Positions 20,119 to 30,293 of a stretch of 64,000 nt of DNA are shown here, one piece after another. Location of the stretch: assembly GCA_937974845.1 (NCBI GenBank), contig CALJVC010000081.1, positions 1 to 64,000 of the forward strand, written 5' to 3'. A model generated the notes under the pieces. That model ran no database searches. It saw nothing but the letters and a program-made list of their open reading frames with translations, and was not told where the DNA came from. The translations under genes and the position numbers were made by a program. This DNA comes from an uncultured Pseudogracilibacillus sp. (GTDB lineage Bacteria; Bacillota; Bacilli; Bacillales; Amphibacillaceae). The first letter of the stretch is position 1. Each line of letters opens with the position of its first letter.

Positions 20119-20664
20119 TTAAAAAATAAACACTTGCCCGATACCCAAACTGAAAAGGATCAAGCCTCCCACCATCTCACTATAGATACCGAACCAATCG
20201 GACGTCTTGCGACCGAGAAGGAGACCGAGAAAGCTTAAGAGCATCGTAAACCAACCAAAGAGCAAAATAAATAGAGCCGTTTCAACTCCGGATAAACCTA
20301 GACTAAGCCCTACAGAAAAACTATCGATACTGACAAAAAAAGCTAAAGTGAATAGTTTCATACCACGCGGAGCAAAGGCTAAATCCTCGCCTTCTTCTAA
20401 AGAGGAAAACACCATATATAAACCGACAAAAACAAGGAGGAAGCCACCGATTGTCGAAGCAAAGGTCGTCCAGCGAAGCGATAACAATTGTCCGAGGACG
20501 AGGCCGACAAGGGGTAAAACCATATGAAAAAGTCCGATTGTTGCACTAATTAGTAAAATCCGTTTGAGACGAAGCTTATACATACCAATCCCTAAACAAA
20601 GCGAAAAACCGTCTAAACCGAGGGCGACAGCTAATAAAAGAAAAGAGAGCCCTTCTGTAAGCAT
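20119..20664 (-). CDS. mntP: MntP-type manganese efflux pump (YwlD-like)
   Basis: Inner-membrane protein of 181 residues with six predicted helices and two related halves. The paired signatures are LGLDGFSLCLGIG near the N terminus and VSIDSFSVGLSLG near residue 115; the acidic residues in these helices carry Mn2+ in the MntP family. It lies between sua5 and ywlE, the position of ywlD in B. subtilis. I see no yybP-ykoY riboswitch in its 110-base upstream gap, unlike the TerC gene at 56148. The substrate is inferred from the family. Confidence 0.85.
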   Translation of the reverse strand: MLTEGLSFLLLAVALGLDGFSLCLGIGMYKLRLKRILLISATIGLFHMVLPLVGLVLGQLLSLRWTTFASTIGGFLLVFVGLYMVFSSLEEGEDLAFAPRGMKLFTLAFFVSIDSFSVGLSLGLSGVETALFILLFGWFTMLLSFLGLLLGRKTSDWFGIYSEMVGGLILFSLGIGQVFIF

Positions 20665-20736
20665 GACGACTACCCCTCCTATACTCGTTCACTTCCTTCA
20701 AATATATGCAAGGAGGGACAAACATATGTAATCGCT

Positions 20737-20771
20737 AAAAACAAAAAGCCCCTAGCCTTAACGACTAGGGG
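20737..20771 (-). terminator. Rho-independent terminator of sua5
   Basis: On the minus strand CCCCTAG / CTAGGGG (plus-strand 20765-20771 and 20749-20755) with a 9-base loop, followed by CTTTTTGTTTTT. Confidence 0.85.
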
Positions 20772-20775
20772 AAAC

Positions 20776-21849
20776 TTAAGCATAAACTATCTTTGTCGAT
20801 GCACGACGGAGGCGATCGAGCACAGCCTGGTTAGTAAAGGCAGTTGGATACTCACAAAGAATCAAATCCACCTCTTCCTTTGAAAAAGAACGTAAAAGAT
20901 GGTATAGACGACGAGCGCTTTCTTCCGCATCCCTACCGAGGAAGGCCCGGCGAACGATTGGGAAGTCCTCGTATGCATCGGTATGGTACAGGAGGCCGAC
21001 CCGTTGTTTTTCCTCGAGCGCTTGGACAAGCGTCGCTTCTAATACTTCCTTTTCGACTAAGAATAGGGGAACTTCCGGGGCATAATGAACGTATTTTAAA
21101 CCCGGGGATTTTGGCCTTTCTTCCTTCTTCGGACGATATACTTCACAGGCGCCGACCACTTGGCGAATCTCCTCCGGTGTAATCGCTCCAGGACGTAAAA
21201 TAACCGGAACTGGACCGGTACAATCGAGGACGGTCGATTCGATTCCTACCTCTGTCTGTCCCCCATCGACAATGGCGGGGATTCTACCAGCTAAATCCTC
21301 TTCAACATGACTTGCCTCCGTAGGACTCGGCCGGCCAGAAAGATTAGCACTTGGTGCTGCAAGCGGACGATTTACTTCCTGTAAAATCGCTAGAGCTACG
21401 GGGTGATTTGGAATCCTCACACCGACCGTCGATAGCCCAGCAGTCACCGTCGGAGCAACTCGGCCGGCATCGGGTACGATATAGGTGATCGGTCCAGGAG
21501 AAAAATAATCAATTAAGGCTTCGACATACGGTTGCAAGGCGCCGGCTAGTTCAAAGACCTGCTCTTTTTTCGCAACATGGACGATTAAAGGATTGTCGCT
21601 CGGACGTCCCTTAGCCTGAAAAATCCTTTGCACCGCTTCTTCCTGGGTCGCATCGGCCGCTAAACCGTAAACCGTTTCCGTTGGGATCGCTACCGTCTCA
21701 CCGCGCCGTAATAATGAAGCGACTTTTTTTAACTTAGTTTGATCGAGGGCCTCTTTCAATGAAATCATTTCCGTCCGGTAGCGAGGGGCTCCTTCCTTAG
21801 ACTCCCCTTCGTGCAACCGGTCATATGTAGGTTCCTGCTTATTCATCAT
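20776..21849 (-). CDS. ywlC: L-threonylcarbamoyladenylate synthase, Sua5 type
   Basis: Makes threonylcarbamoyl-AMP from threonine, bicarbonate and ATP for the t6A modification of ANN-decoding tRNAs. 357 residues: an N-terminal YrdC/TsaC domain (about 30-230; PTETVYGLAADA, KGRPSDNPLIVHV, SANLSGRPSPTEASHV, the conserved STVLDC) and a C-terminal Sua5 domain of about 110 residues (SPGLKYVHYAPEVPL). The first 25 residues are a charged extension and several Met codons allow a later start. It has its own terminator and lies between mntP and ywlB, as in B. subtilis. Confidence 0.93.
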   Translation of the reverse strand: MMNKQEPTYDRLHEGESKEGAPRYRTEMISLKEALDQTKLKKVASLLRRGETVAIPTETVYGLAADATQEEAVQRIFQAKGRPSDNPLIVHVAKKEQVFELAGALQPYVEALIDYFSPGPITYIVPDAGRVAPTVTAGLSTVGVRIPNHPVALAILQEVNRPLAAPSANLSGRPSPTEASHVEEDLAGRIPAIVDGGQTEVGIESTVLDCTGPVPVILRPGAITPEEIRQVVGACEVYRPKKEERPKSPGLKYVHYAPEVPLFLVEKEVLEATLVQALEEKQRVGLLYHTDAYEDFPIVRRAFLGRDAEESARRLYHLLRSFSKEEVDLILCEYPTAFTNQAVLDRLRRASTKIVYA

Positions 21850-21889
21850 TTCGACTCGCTTTCTTATTTCAGCTTTTTCTCATTTAAAA

Positions 21890-21921
21890 GAGAAGAAAAA
21901 CCGCCCTTCGACCTGCGGTTT
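21890..21921 (-). terminator. Rho-independent terminator after ywlB
   Basis: On the minus strand AAACCGC / GCGGTTT (plus-strand 21915-21921 and 21898-21904) with a 10-base loop, followed by TTCTTCTC. Confidence 0.75.
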
Positions 21922-21988
21922 CCCTTTTCTATCATTATAGCATAAATAGCTTCCTCTTCTTTAGTTAGTCGCTAAGTAAGGCCGAAGA

Positions 21989-22417
21989 CTAGGCGCCGGC
22001 TAACTCCTGAAAGGAATAACACCACCAATTTCCTTCTTCCGAAAGTTGAAAGGCTTCGAGCTCTTCCGAGGCTTGTAAAGTGAAGGAAAAGGACCGAAAG
22101 AGGAGATCGGTGACAAGTTGCTTACTGTTGGCATAAAGTTTGTCCGCTCCTTTCTCCTTAGAAAACTGTAAAATAACGTGTAACATTTCTGGTAGTTTCA
22201 AGGCCTCTTCCTGTAAAATGAACATTTTCTTCAACCAAAAGCAATGGGGTTGGAGCGGTTCTAGTTGAAACCAACTAAGTACCCTACCTTCTTCTTCGAC
22301 GACATAACTCATCCCCTGGGTAAACTGTACCTCATCCGTGCAAGCATCGTATTGGGATATAAAGGCATAAAAGCTACTTTTATTGACATCGATGGCTCGT
22401 TTAATCTCCATCTTCAC
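21989..22417 (-). CDS. Conserved hypothetical protein in the ywlB position, possibly GNAT-like
   Basis: 142 residues, no signal peptide or membrane helix. By position, between spoIIR and the sua5 gene, it corresponds to B. subtilis ywlB, a putative N-acetyltransferase. Stretches such as ILQFSKEKGADKLYANSK could be the end of a GNAT fold, but I cannot see the acetyl-CoA pyrophosphate loop (Q/RxxGxG/A), so acetyltransferase activity is doubtful. The 67-base gap to spoIIR without a clear terminator suggests co-transcription. Confidence 0.6.
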   Translation of the reverse strand: MKMEIKRAIDVNKSSFYAFISQYDACTDEVQFTQGMSYVVEEEGRVLSWFQLEPLQPHCFWLKKMFILQEEALKLPEMLHVILQFSKEKGADKLYANSKQLVTDLLFRSFSFTLQASEELEAFQLSEEGNWWCYSFQELAGA

Positions 22418-22484
22418 CTCTCCTTATCCGTCTTTCTTAAAGTGTATGAGAGAAGAGAACTTTTATGCCTCCTTTCCTAGTAAG

Positions 22485-23093
22485 CTATAACTTAAAGAGA
22501 TCGAGGAAGAAAAAGCGAATCTCCGTTTCACCATTGCTCCCTTCCTCTTCTTCTAACATCTCCTCTTCCGTATGTTCGGCTAGTTTTGTTTCACCGAAAA
22601 AGTCGATAAAACATAAAGGAGGAAAAAGTACACACCACCAATTTTCTCCTTGACCTTCACCTAAAGTGACTAAGACAGCTTCATAATCACCAGCCGGATA
22701 GACGTAGGGACCATAGGTTTTTTCCGGAAAGGGTACTGCCTGGTCATAGACTACAGAAAAAGTATACGGAACGCCCGCTTCCTTTAAGGTCTTAGCAATT
22801 ACCTTTTCTAGGGCTGGAACCTCCTCCGCGATAACCCTTCTAGCAAGCTCTATATCATCGATTTCTTTGACAACGTGATGAATGTGGGCATTGACATGGT
22901 CCCGAACCTGATGTTTCAGAGCTTGGTCTTCCAAGCTATTACTGTTGGCTAAAATTCGTAACCGTACGGCTTCTTCTGGAATTTTATAATAATAGTTTTC
23001 TTCTACTTCCGCTTTTTCCTTTGCTATAAACATGACAAAAGCAATACTTATGAAAGTAATCAGTACAATAGACCGTAAGACAGACCCTTTCAT
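22485..23093 (-). CDS. spoIIR: Stage II sporulation protein R
   Basis: Forespore protein secreted into the intermembrane space to trigger SpoIIGA processing of pro-sigma-E. 202 residues: an N-terminal membrane or signal segment (about 6-24), then the conserved core YKIPEEAVRLRILANSNS and WWCVLFPPLCFID. The C-terminal tail is rich in Glu. This is direct evidence that the organism, or its recent ancestor, sporulates. It lies between prmC (after a terminator) and ywlB. I looked for a sigma-F promoter upstream but could not define one. Confidence 0.95.
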   Translation of the reverse strand: MKGSVLRSIVLITFISIAFVMFIAKEKAEVEENYYYKIPEEAVRLRILANSNSLEDQALKHQVRDHVNAHIHHVVKEIDDIELARRVIAEEVPALEKVIAKTLKEAGVPYTFSVVYDQAVPFPEKTYGPYVYPAGDYEAVLVTLGEGQGENWWCVLFPPLCFIDFFGETKLAEHTEEEMLEEEEGSNGETEIRFFFLDLFKL

Positions 23094-23166
23094 TCTATAC
23101 TCCCCTTGCGAAATGTTTTACTATCAGTATGGGCAAGGGAAAATTTTTTAAACCTAGTAAAACTAT

Positions 23167-23209
23167 TAAAAAAAGATGGCAACACCTCCGTCTAAGAGGT
23201 TTGCCATCT
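23167..23209 (-). terminator. Rho-independent terminator of prfA-prmC
   Basis: Arms AGATGGCAACACCTC (23174-23188) and GAGGTTTGCCATCT (23196-23209) pair over 14 positions with a one-base bulge, followed on the minus strand by TTTTTTTAATAG. Confidence 0.88.
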
Positions 23210-23225
23210 CTAAGGGCTGGACACT

Positions 23226-24086
23226 TTACACTTGTGCATGGACGATACGGTCTTTGCCGTTAATATCTTGATAGATATCCACTTGACTATGGGGAAAACG
23301 TTCTAAAATTAAGGCCTCCACCGCCTGGGCCTGGGTTGCACCGATTTCAAAAAGTATGTGACGACTAGGACGGGGCTTAAGTTCCTTCACTTGATCTAAA
23401 ATCCGTTCATAGGCAGCCAAACCTTCCTTGTCTGCAAATAGGGCAAGGGCTGGGTCGTACTTTCTTACGGTATCTGCTAAGGTCGGGGCTTCAGCATAGG
23501 CAATGTACGGAGGATTAGAGACAATAAGGTGAGGGTTAATGCCCTCTTCGATTAAAGGACGAAGAAAATCTCCCTCGTAAAATCGAACCTCTGCCCCCTG
23601 GGCCTTCGCATTTTTCTCGGCGACGGATAAAGCTTCGGGGCTTAGATCCGTCGCATAGACCCTTAGCTCGGCCTCTTCTAAAGCCAAGGTAATCGCAATG
23701 ACCCCACTTCCTGTTCCTAAATCAGCAACAAGAAGGGGAGAATCTTCCCCACGAAGGGATGTACGAATTGTTTGTAGACTCCGCTCGACGAGCTCTTCGG
23801 TCTCAAAGCGCGGGATAAGCACGTCGCTATTTACATAAAAATCCCGTCCGTAAAAGGGCGCGCTACCAACGAGGTGTTGAATTGGAACGCCCTCCTTCGC
23901 ATGGCGTTCTACCAAGGCTCGAAAGCGTTCTACCGTCGCAGGGTCGACCTCCTTTCGCATCGAAAGGAAAAAATCCGTCCGCGATTGCTTCGCTACATGT
24001 TGAAAGAGGATCTCCGCACCCTGCTGTGGACGACCATGGGCTTCTAAAAAAGAAAAAGCCCATTGAAGGACTTTATATTGTTTCAT
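23226..24086 (-). CDS. prmC: Peptide chain release factor N5-glutamine methyltransferase
   Basis: SAM-dependent enzyme that methylates the GGQ glutamine of release factors. From the ATG at 24086 it has 286 residues: an N-terminal helical domain, then a class I methyltransferase domain with VADLGTGSGVIAITLA and the substrate motif SNPPYIA. The frame continues to a TTG at 24098, and TTG, GTG and ATG all lie within 13 bases at the prfA stop codon. I chose the ATG because MKQYKVLQWA fits the family start; coupling to prfA termination is likely in any case. Its substrate gene prfA lies directly upstream. Confidence 0.93.
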   Translation of the reverse strand: MKQYKVLQWAFSFLEAHGRPQQGAEILFQHVAKQSRTDFFLSMRKEVDPATVERFRALVERHAKEGVPIQHLVGSAPFYGRDFYVNSDVLIPRFETEELVERSLQTIRTSLRGEDSPLLVADLGTGSGVIAITLALEEAELRVYATDLSPEALSVAEKNAKAQGAEVRFYEGDFLRPLIEEGINPHLIVSNPPYIAYAEAPTLADTVRKYDPALALFADKEGLAAYERILDQVKELKPRPSRHILFEIGATQAQAVEALILERFPHSQVDIYQDINGKDRIVHAQV

Positions 24087-24087
24087 C

Positions 24088-25158
24088 TTATTCACCAATT
24101 TGCTCTAGTTGCTTCGTTTGATCGTCTAACAATAAGGCATCGATAAATTCATCAAGCTCTCCATCTAAAACTTGATCGAGCTTTTGTAAAGTTAAAGAAA
24201 TCCGATGATCGGTAACACGGCTTTGTGGGAAGTTGTAGGTGCGAATCCGTTCCGAACGGTCACCCGTACCGACCGCTGATTTCCGAGTTTGGTCATACTC
24301 TTCCTTAGCCTCTTGTTGGTACTTATCATAGAGACGGGCCCGTAACACTTTAAAGGCCTTTTCCCGGTTTTTAATTTGGGATTTCTCATCCTGACAACTA
24401 ACGACAATACCGGTTGGTAAGTGGGTTAAACGAACAGCCGAATCCGTCATATTCACGTGCTGACCTCCAGCACCACTTGCCCGGTACGTATCGACCTTTA
24501 CGTCTTCGTTACGAATTTCAACATCGACCTCTTCCGCCTCAGGTAAAACCGCTACCGTAGCCGTCGATGTATGTACCCGACCGCTTGCTTCCGTCTCTGG
24601 TACCCGTTGGACACGGTGGGCACCATTTTCAAATTTTAGACGGGAATAGGCCCCTTTTCCATGAATCATAAAAATAACTTCTTTAAATCCACCGACTCCG
24701 GTCGTCGTTGCTTCGATAATTTCCGTCTTCCAACCCTGGGATTCCGCATAGCGGGTATACATACGATGGAGATCACCGGCAAAGAGGGCCGCTTCGTCTC
24801 CACCAGCGGCGGCACGAATCTCTACGATAACGTTCTTTTCATCGTTCGGATCCTTAGGTAACAACAATACCTTTAAAGTTTCTTCTAGTTCTTCTTTTTT
24901 CTCTTCTAATTCACTAATTTCCATCTTAATTAAATCGAGCATCTCTTGGTCGCTTTCTTCCCGTAACATCGTGTTTGCGCCCTCGAGTTGCTCGACAGTT
25001 TCTTTATAGGTACGGTAGTGGGTTACTGCCTCGCTTAGGTCGGCTTGTTCCTTGGAATACTCGCGCAATTTATTGGAATCGTTAATCACTTCCGGATCGC
25101 TAAGTAAGTCATTTAATTGGTTGTAACGTTTTTCTAAAGCTTCTAAACGTTCTAACAT
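24088..25158 (-). CDS. prfA: Peptide chain release factor 1
   Basis: Recognises UAA and UAG stop codons and triggers peptide release. 356 residues with the catalytic GAGGQHVN motif and an N-terminal coiled coil (domain 1). The class motif for RF1, a PxT-type tripeptide, should lie in [15 protein letters not shown]. It is overlapped by or adjacent to prmC, whose product modifies it. In B. subtilis tdk lies upstream between rpmE and prfA; here the gap contains only the rpmE terminator. Confidence 0.96.
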   Translation of the reverse strand: MLERLEALEKRYNQLNDLLSDPEVINDSNKLREYSKEQADLSEAVTHYRTYKETVEQLEGANTMLREESDQEMLDLIKMEISELEEKKEELEETLKVLLLPKDPNDEKNVIVEIRAAAGGDEAALFAGDLHRMYTRYAESQGWKTEIIEATTTGVGGFKEVIFMIHGKGAYSRLKFENGAHRVQRVPETEASGRVHTSTATVAVLPEAEEVDVEIRNEDVKVDTYRASGAGGQHVNMTDSAVRLTHLPTGIVVSCQDEKSQIKNREKAFKVLRARLYDKYQQEAKEEYDQTRKSAVGTGDRSERIRTYNFPQSRVTDHRISLTLQKLDQVLDGELDEFIDALLLDDQTKQLEQIGE

Positions 25159-25250
25159 CGTAACACCCCGTTTTCTTCGCTTCTATATTTAGTATACATG
25201 ATTTGTTTTTTTCTTCCTATGCTTTTACTTCTCACCGATATTTTGACAAT

Positions 25251-25280
25251 AAAAAACAGGCAATATACATGCCTGATTTT
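25251..25280 (-). terminator. Rho-independent terminator of rpmE
   Basis: On the minus strand CAGGCA / TGCCTG (plus-strand 25270-25275 and 25257-25262) with a short loop, followed by TTTTTTATTG. Confidence 0.75.
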
Positions 25281-25318
25281 TATCCAACCTATATGATATC
25301 GTATGCCCTAGGGCTGTA

Positions 25319-25561
25319 TTATAAGTTGTACTTTTTCTTGAAGCGATCGATACGGCCACCCGCACGGTCTTCACGTTGTTTACCCGTGTAAAATGGGTGT
25401 GTATCAGAACTGATTTCTACGCGAATTACTGGGTATTCCTTACCGTCTTCCCACTCCATCATTTCATCAGACGTTCTCGTAGAACCACTTAAAAATTTGT
25501 AGTTCGAGCTTGTGTCTAAGAAAATAACTTTGTGGTACTCTGGATGAATTCCTTCTTTCAT
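25319..25561 (-). CDS. rpmE2: 50S ribosomal protein L31, type B (zinc-free)
   Basis: 80 residues from the ATG at 25561 ([20 protein letters not shown]), preceded by AGGGGTGG; a longer frame starts at 25570. It has none of the four zinc-binding cysteines of type A L31 and has the longer [24 protein letters not shown] tail of type B. Type B copies usually substitute for the zinc form under zinc limitation. Here it sits next to rho, the place of the zinc-binding rpmE in B. subtilis, so it may be the main L31 of this organism; whether a second copy exists lies outside the window. Confidence 0.93.
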   Translation of the reverse strand: MKEGIHPEYHKVIFLDTSSNYKFLSGSTRTSDEMMEWEDGKEYPVIRVEISSDTHPFYTGKQREDRAGGRIDRFKKKYNL

Positions 25562-25664
25562 TTTGTCCACCCCTTCTTTCCATCTATGTGATCAATAGCC
25601 TTATTATCTTTTCTACACGTCATGTTATTATACCAGTTGTTGAAATTCTTTTCAAGCCTTGTCT

Positions 25665-26942
25665 CTATTTCCGTTTACTTTTCAATTCTTCGTCAATCTT
25701 TTGAAAAAATTCTTCGTTATTTTTCGTCGACTTTAACCGGCGGATAAAGCGCTCCGTAAAGTCTTGGGAGTCTTGCATCGTTCGACGGATAAGCCACATT
25801 TTCTCTAGCTGGTCTTCAGACACGAGAAGTTCTTCCTTCCGCGTTCCTGAACGTAAAATATCGATAGAAGGAAAAATTCGTCTCTCGGCTAAAGAACGAT
25901 CTAAATGTAACTCCATGTTCCCCGTCCCCTTGAATTCCTCGTAAATGACATCGTCCATCCGGGAACCGGTATCTACAAGGGCTGTCGCTAAAATCGTGAG
26001 GCTACCGCCTTCTTCAATATTCCGTGCCGCTCCGAAAAAGCGCTTAGGACGGTGGAAAGCTGCAGGATCGATCCCTCCGGATAAGGTCCGACCGCTCGGT
26101 GGAATGACAAGGTTATAGGCCCGGGCTAGCCGAGTAATACTGTCCATCAAGACGATGACGTCGTTTTTCTGTTCTACAAGACGCATAGCCCGCTCGAGGA
26201 CAAGTTCAGAAACCTTGATATGATTTTCAGGAATTTCATCGAAGGTCGAGCTAACGACATCGACATTTTCATGGACCGAACGTTCAATATCCGTCACTTC
26301 TTCCGGCCGTTCGTCAACGAGTAAAATAATTAGTTTTGCTTCCGGATGGTTGACAGAAATACTATTGGCGATCTCCTTCAATAGCATCGTCTTACCGGCC
26401 TTTGGAGGAGCGACGATCAAGCCCCGCTGACCAAAACCTACCGGTGTCATAATATCCATCATCCGTGTCGAGAGGTGATCCGGCTCCGTCTCTAAACGCA
26501 TTAAACGATCGGGATAGAGAGCTGTAAGGGCAGGGAAGTGAACCCTTTCCTTCGCTACTTCTGGATCTTCGCCATTTACGGCATCGACATGGAGGAGGCC
26601 ATAATAGCGTTCATTTTCCTTCGGTGGCCGTACCTTCCCCGATACTTTATCCCCATTACGTAAATCGAAGCGACGAATTTGCGATGCTGAAATATAGATG
26701 TCCTCCGCACTTGGCGAGTAGTTAATCGGACGTAAAAAACCGAAGCCCTCCGAAGGAATAATTTCTAAAATTCCGTCCATAAAAAGAAAGCCGTCTTTTT
26801 CCGCCTGACCCTTTAAAATAGCGAAGATCAGCTCTTTTTTCGTTAGTTTGGCATAGTAGGAGATTTTGTAATCCCTTGCAAGCTCATACAATTCCTTTAA
26901 TGTGAGCTCCTCTAAATATGAAATCGTTATTTCTTCAGACAC
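25665..26942 (-). CDS. rho: Transcription termination factor Rho
   Basis: Hexameric RNA-dependent ATPase. From the GTG at 26942 it has 425 residues. Domains: N-terminal Rho_N helical domain ([19 protein letters not shown]), cold-shock-like RNA-binding domain with [16 protein letters not shown], and RecA-type ATPase with Walker [12 protein letters not shown], Walker B region [16 protein letters not shown] and Q/R-loop segments. AGGTGAT lies six bases before the GTG; an ATG at 26987 would add a 15-residue extension not found in the family. It follows a 330-base leader with a strong hairpin. Confidence 0.96.
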   Translation of the reverse strand: MSEEITISYLEELTLKELYELARDYKISYYAKLTKKELIFAILKGQAEKDGFLFMDGILEIIPSEGFGFLRPINYSPSAEDIYISASQIRRFDLRNGDKVSGKVRPPKENERYYGLLHVDAVNGEDPEVAKERVHFPALTALYPDRLMRLETEPDHLSTRMMDIMTPVGFGQRGLIVAPPKAGKTMLLKEIANSISVNHPEAKLIILLVDERPEEVTDIERSVHENVDVVSSTFDEIPENHIKVSELVLERAMRLVEQKNDVIVLMDSITRLARAYNLVIPPSGRTLSGGIDPAAFHRPKRFFGAARNIEEGGSLTILATALVDTGSRMDDVIYEEFKGTGNMELHLDRSLAERRIFPSIDILRSGTRKEELLVSEDQLEKMWLIRRTMQDSQDFTERFIRRLKSTKNNEEFFQKIDEELKSKRK

Positions 26943-27272
26943 TTTATGATCACCTATTCTTTTTATAAAATTACCTATGTAATACACGAAAATCTTATTT
27001 ATGTATGTGGTTCCTTATGAGTATATGAGAAATGGATCGCTTGCTTCACGCTTCGGTAATGGGTAAGTGGAGTTATCATTGGAGAAAAGTAGTGTAAATA
27101 TAGAGTAGGGACGTTTGTCTTTGGAGTTGCTCATCTGAAGGACAAAGGAGCATCGTCCTATAACCCGTCCCTACTCGCCTGATATGATGGTCCTTTACTT
27201 TACGTCGTGACAGCTATTATCATACAACGTTCATCTAATTTCTTCAACTATATATATTATTTTACATTTCCC
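26943..27272 (-). other. Leader region of rho with a large RNA hairpin
   Basis: Between glpX and rho. A perfect 11-bp inverted repeat GAGTAGGGACG (27103-27113) / CGTCCCTACTC (27166-27176) encloses 52 bases that hold a second pairing, TTTGTCTTT (27114-27122) with AAGGACAAA (27138-27146), one G-U. There is no U-run on either strand, so it is not an ordinary terminator. No gene is seen in this region. rho is autoregulated in B. subtilis, so a control element is possible. Confidence 0.5.
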
Positions 27273-28241
27273 TTAATCTTCTAAAACGTAATTCGGCTTC
27301 TTCTTCAGGCTGTGGGTACCGTCAACAAATCGAACGGTGCCACTTTTCGTACGCATAACGACGCTTTGGGTCGTGGCATGCATACCCTTGAACTGTACAC
27401 CCTTCAATAGTTCGCCATCCGTGACGCCGGTCGCAGCAAAAATCGCATCGTCCCCCGAACAAAAGTCATCCATGTAAAAGACTTTATCTAGGTCCGTGAT
27501 GCCCATCCGTTTACAACGTTCAATTTCTTCATCGTTCGACGGCTGTAACTTTCCTTGAATTTCCCCACCGAGACACTTTAAAGCAACGGCGGAAAGCACG
27601 CCCTCCGGAGCACCCCCGATACCTAATAGCATGTCGACACCCGTTTGGTCGAAGGCTGTATTAATTGCACCGGCTACGTCACCATCTTGGATCAACTTAA
27701 TTCTTGCACCGGTTTCACGAATTTCTTTAATCAATGCTTCATGACGGGGACGGTTGAGTACGACGACGAGGACATCTTCGACATCCTTTCCCTTCGCTTT
27801 CGCAACCGCTTCGATATTCTCCCGGGTAGACGCATTAATATCAATCTTCCCGACAGCCTCTGGACCGACGGCAATCTTCTTCATATACATGTCCGGCGCG
27901 TTTAATAAATGTCCCCCATCCGCAATCGCAACGACAGAGAGGGCATTCCAAGTACCTTGAGCAACGATGTTCGTACCTTCTAAAGGATCGACCGCCACAT
28001 CGACGACTGGTCCTTCACCGGTGCCGAGCTTCTCACCGATATAAAGCATCGGAGCTTCGTCCATTTCTCCCTCACCGATGACGACTGTCCCTTGCATCGG
28101 AATCGTATCGAAGACGGTACGCATCGCCGTCGTCGCCGCATCGTCGGCTTCATTCCGTTGCCCTCTACCCATCCAACGGGCAGAGGATAAAGCTGCTGCT
28201 TCTGTTACACGCACTAATTCTAAGGTTAAACTTCTTTCCAC
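27273..28241 (-). CDS. glpX: Fructose-1,6-bisphosphatase class II
   Basis: Gluconeogenic phosphatase acting on fructose-1,6-bisphosphate. 322 residues with metal and substrate motifs [33 protein letters not shown] and [20 protein letters not shown]. It follows murA by 29 bases in the same direction and lies upstream of rho, as ywjI does in B. subtilis. With fba and fsa in the same stretch it forms a central carbon cluster. Confidence 0.95.
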   Translation of the reverse strand: MERSLTLELVRVTEAAALSSARWMGRGQRNEADDAATTAMRTVFDTIPMQGTVVIGEGEMDEAPMLYIGEKLGTGEGPVVDVAVDPLEGTNIVAQGTWNALSVVAIADGGHLLNAPDMYMKKIAVGPEAVGKIDINASTRENIEAVAKAKGKDVEDVLVVVLNRPRHEALIKEIRETGARIKLIQDGDVAGAINTAFDQTGVDMLLGIGGAPEGVLSAVALKCLGGEIQGKLQPSNDEEIERCKRMGITDLDKVFYMDDFCSGDDAIFAATGVTDGELLKGVQFKGMHATTQSVVMRTKSGTVRFVDGTHSLKKKPNYVLED

Positions 28242-28270
28242 GTTTTCACTCTTCCCTTCGCTACACGTCT

Positions 28271-29560
28271 TTACTTTAAGTTCAAGCGGTTCTTTTCTTC
28301 CTCTGTATCTTCAATCTTTTGAATCCGAGCACCGAGGGCACGGAGTTTTTCAGGCATGTTTTCATAGCCCCGTTCAATATGATCGATTCCCATAATTTCC
28401 GTTCTTCCCTCGGCCATGAGTCCCGCGACGATAAGGGCGGCCCCGGCACGTAAGTCCGTCGCCTTTACTTGGGCACCTTCTAATTGAACCGGCCCCTTCA
28501 CGATGGCTGAGTTCCCTTCCACCCGAACATCCGCATTCATACGCCGTAATTCGTCGATATGTTTAAACCGCGCTTGATAAATCGTATCGGTAACGACACT
28601 CGTTCCTTCCGTCTTCGTTAATAAGGCAGTAAAGGGCTGTTGTAAATCCGTAGGAAAACCAGGATGGACGAGGGTTTTGATATTGACGGCAGTAAGCTTT
28701 GGACCTGGACGAACAGTAAGTTGTTCATCCCGTTGTTCGACTTCTACGCCCATTTCCCGAAGCTTAGAAATTAAAGACTCTAAGTGTTCAGGAATCACAT
28801 TATCAATCGTCACTTCCGTCCCTTGAGCGGCAGCGATAATAGCATAGGTACCGGCTTCGATACGGTCGGGAATGATCGTATGCAAACAACCGTGCAAACG
28901 TTCGACTCCTTCGATCCGAATAATATCTGTACCGGCACCTTTAATTTTGGCTCCCATGTTCGTTAAAAGGGTCGCAACATCGATAATTTCGGGCTCCTTC
29001 GCTGCGTTTTCAATAATTGTCTGGCCCTTCGCCTTTACCGCAGCGAGCATGATATTGATTGTCGCGCCGACACTGACGACGTCTAAATAGATCCTTGCTC
29101 CTTTTAACTCTTCAGCCTGTAAGTAGAGCGCTCCCTTTTCATTTCTCACTTCGGCACCTAAGGCTTCAAAACCTTTTATATGTTGGTCGATAGGGCGGGG
29201 TCCTAAAAAGCAACCGCCTGGAAGGCCGATAGCAGCCTTTTTAAACTTGCCTAACATCGCTCCCATAAAGTAATAGGAAGCTCGAAGTTTTTTCACCTTT
29301 CCATTCGGTAGAGGTACCGATTCGATTTCGGAAGGGTCGATTTCAATCGTATGAAGATCGGGACGCTCTATTTTCGCACCGATATCTTGTAGGATCGATT
29401 GCAACGTGTCGACATCAGAAATAGCTGGCAATCCTTCGATCGTAACCGTCGAATCCGCTAAAATAGCCGCTGGAAGTAGGGCAACGGCGCTATTTTTCGC
29501 GCCGTTTATGCGAACTGTCCCCGATAAAGGATATCCACCATCAACAATTATTTTTTCCAT
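28271..29560 (-). CDS. murZ: UDP-N-acetylglucosamine 1-carboxyvinyltransferase (second MurA type)
   Basis: First committed step of peptidoglycan synthesis: transfers enolpyruvate from PEP to UDP-GlcNAc. 429 residues. Lys22 in NGAKNS, Arg93 in KKLRASYY and Cys117 in [15 protein letters not shown] (the fosfomycin target) are all present. Its place between fsa and glpX is that of murAB (murZ) in B. subtilis, where it is the minor of two paralogues. Whether a murAA exists cannot be seen here. Confidence 0.94.
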   Translation of the reverse strand: MEKIIVDGGYPLSGTVRINGAKNSAVALLPAAILADSTVTIEGLPAISDVDTLQSILQDIGAKIERPDLHTIEIDPSEIESVPLPNGKVKKLRASYYFMGAMLGKFKKAAIGLPGGCFLGPRPIDQHIKGFEALGAEVRNEKGALYLQAEELKGARIYLDVVSVGATINIMLAAVKAKGQTIIENAAKEPEIIDVATLLTNMGAKIKGAGTDIIRIEGVERLHGCLHTIIPDRIEAGTYAIIAAAQGTEVTIDNVIPEHLESLISKLREMGVEVEQRDEQLTVRPGPKLTAVNIKTLVHPGFPTDLQQPFTALLTKTEGTSVVTDTIYQARFKHIDELRRMNADVRVEGNSAIVKGPVQLEGAQVKATDLRAGAALIVAGLMAEGRTEIMGIDHIERGYENMPEKLRALGARIQKIEDTEEEKNRLNLK

Positions 29561-29619
29561 AAAAAACCCTCGCTTTATTTACAAAACCACTTATATTATC
29601 GGTATGTTTTACCCGTTCT

Positions 29620-30264
29620 TTACTTCTGGGCCTTCTCCCAATCTTCCTTAAACTGCGCAATTCCTTTATCCGTTAACGGATGTTGTACTAATTGGGTCAA
29701 TACTTGATACGGAACCGTAGCAATATCCGCCCCCTGTAAAGCAGCTTCTGTCACATGGAGCGGATGACGGATCGAGGCAGCGATAATTTTCGTTTCGATT
29801 TGATGAAGTGAAAAAATCTCTGCAATCCTTCCGATGATATCCATACCGTCATGGCCGATGTCATCGAGACGGCCGATAAAGGGGGATACATACGTAGCAC
29901 CTGCCCGGGCGGCTAAGAGGGCTTGGTTGGCACTGAAGATTAAGGTGACATTCGTTTCAATTCCTTCCTCGCTAAGGACATTTACAGCCTTTAAGCCTTC
30001 GAGGGTCATCGGAATTTTAATCGTGATGTTTGGGGCAATCTTCGCCAACTCCCTTCCCTCTTCGATCATGCCCGTTGCATCATCAGAAAGGACTTCGGCA
30101 CTCACGGAAGAGGAAACGATCGATGTAATCTCCTTCAAACGTTCGTGGAAGTCGACTCCTTCCTTAGCAACGAGCGTAGGGTTGGTTGTCACACCATCTA
30201 AAATACCAAGGGCCTTTGCCTCTTTAATTTCAGCGATGTTCGCTGTATCAATAAAAAATTTCAC
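29620..30264 (-). CDS. fsa: Fructose-6-phosphate aldolase / transaldolase, TalC type
   Basis: Short TIM-barrel aldolase of 214 residues. The Schiff-base Lys83 is in [14 protein letters not shown], with [16 protein letters not shown] and [13 protein letters not shown] at the N terminus. The family contains both transaldolases and fructose-6-phosphate aldolases and cannot be split by eye; the B. subtilis neighbour-equivalent YwjH is regarded as a transaldolase. It lies 29 bases after fbaA and 59 before murZ. Confidence 0.92.
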   Translation of the reverse strand: MKFFIDTANIAEIKEAKALGILDGVTTNPTLVAKEGVDFHERLKEITSIVSSSVSAEVLSDDATGMIEEGRELAKIAPNITIKIPMTLEGLKAVNVLSEEGIETNVTLIFSANQALLAARAGATYVSPFIGRLDDIGHDGMDIIGRIAEIFSLHQIETKIIAASIRHPLHVTEAALQGADIATVPYQVLTQLVQHPLTDKGIAQFKEDWEKAQK

Positions 30265-30293
30265 CTTTTATCTACCCCTCTTATTCTTTTCTA

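Noticed and set aside
20665..20736. Manganese riboswitch upstream of mntP
   Set aside because: The gap is too short and lacks GGGGAGTAG and AGCAAGACC, which are clear upstream of the TerC gene.
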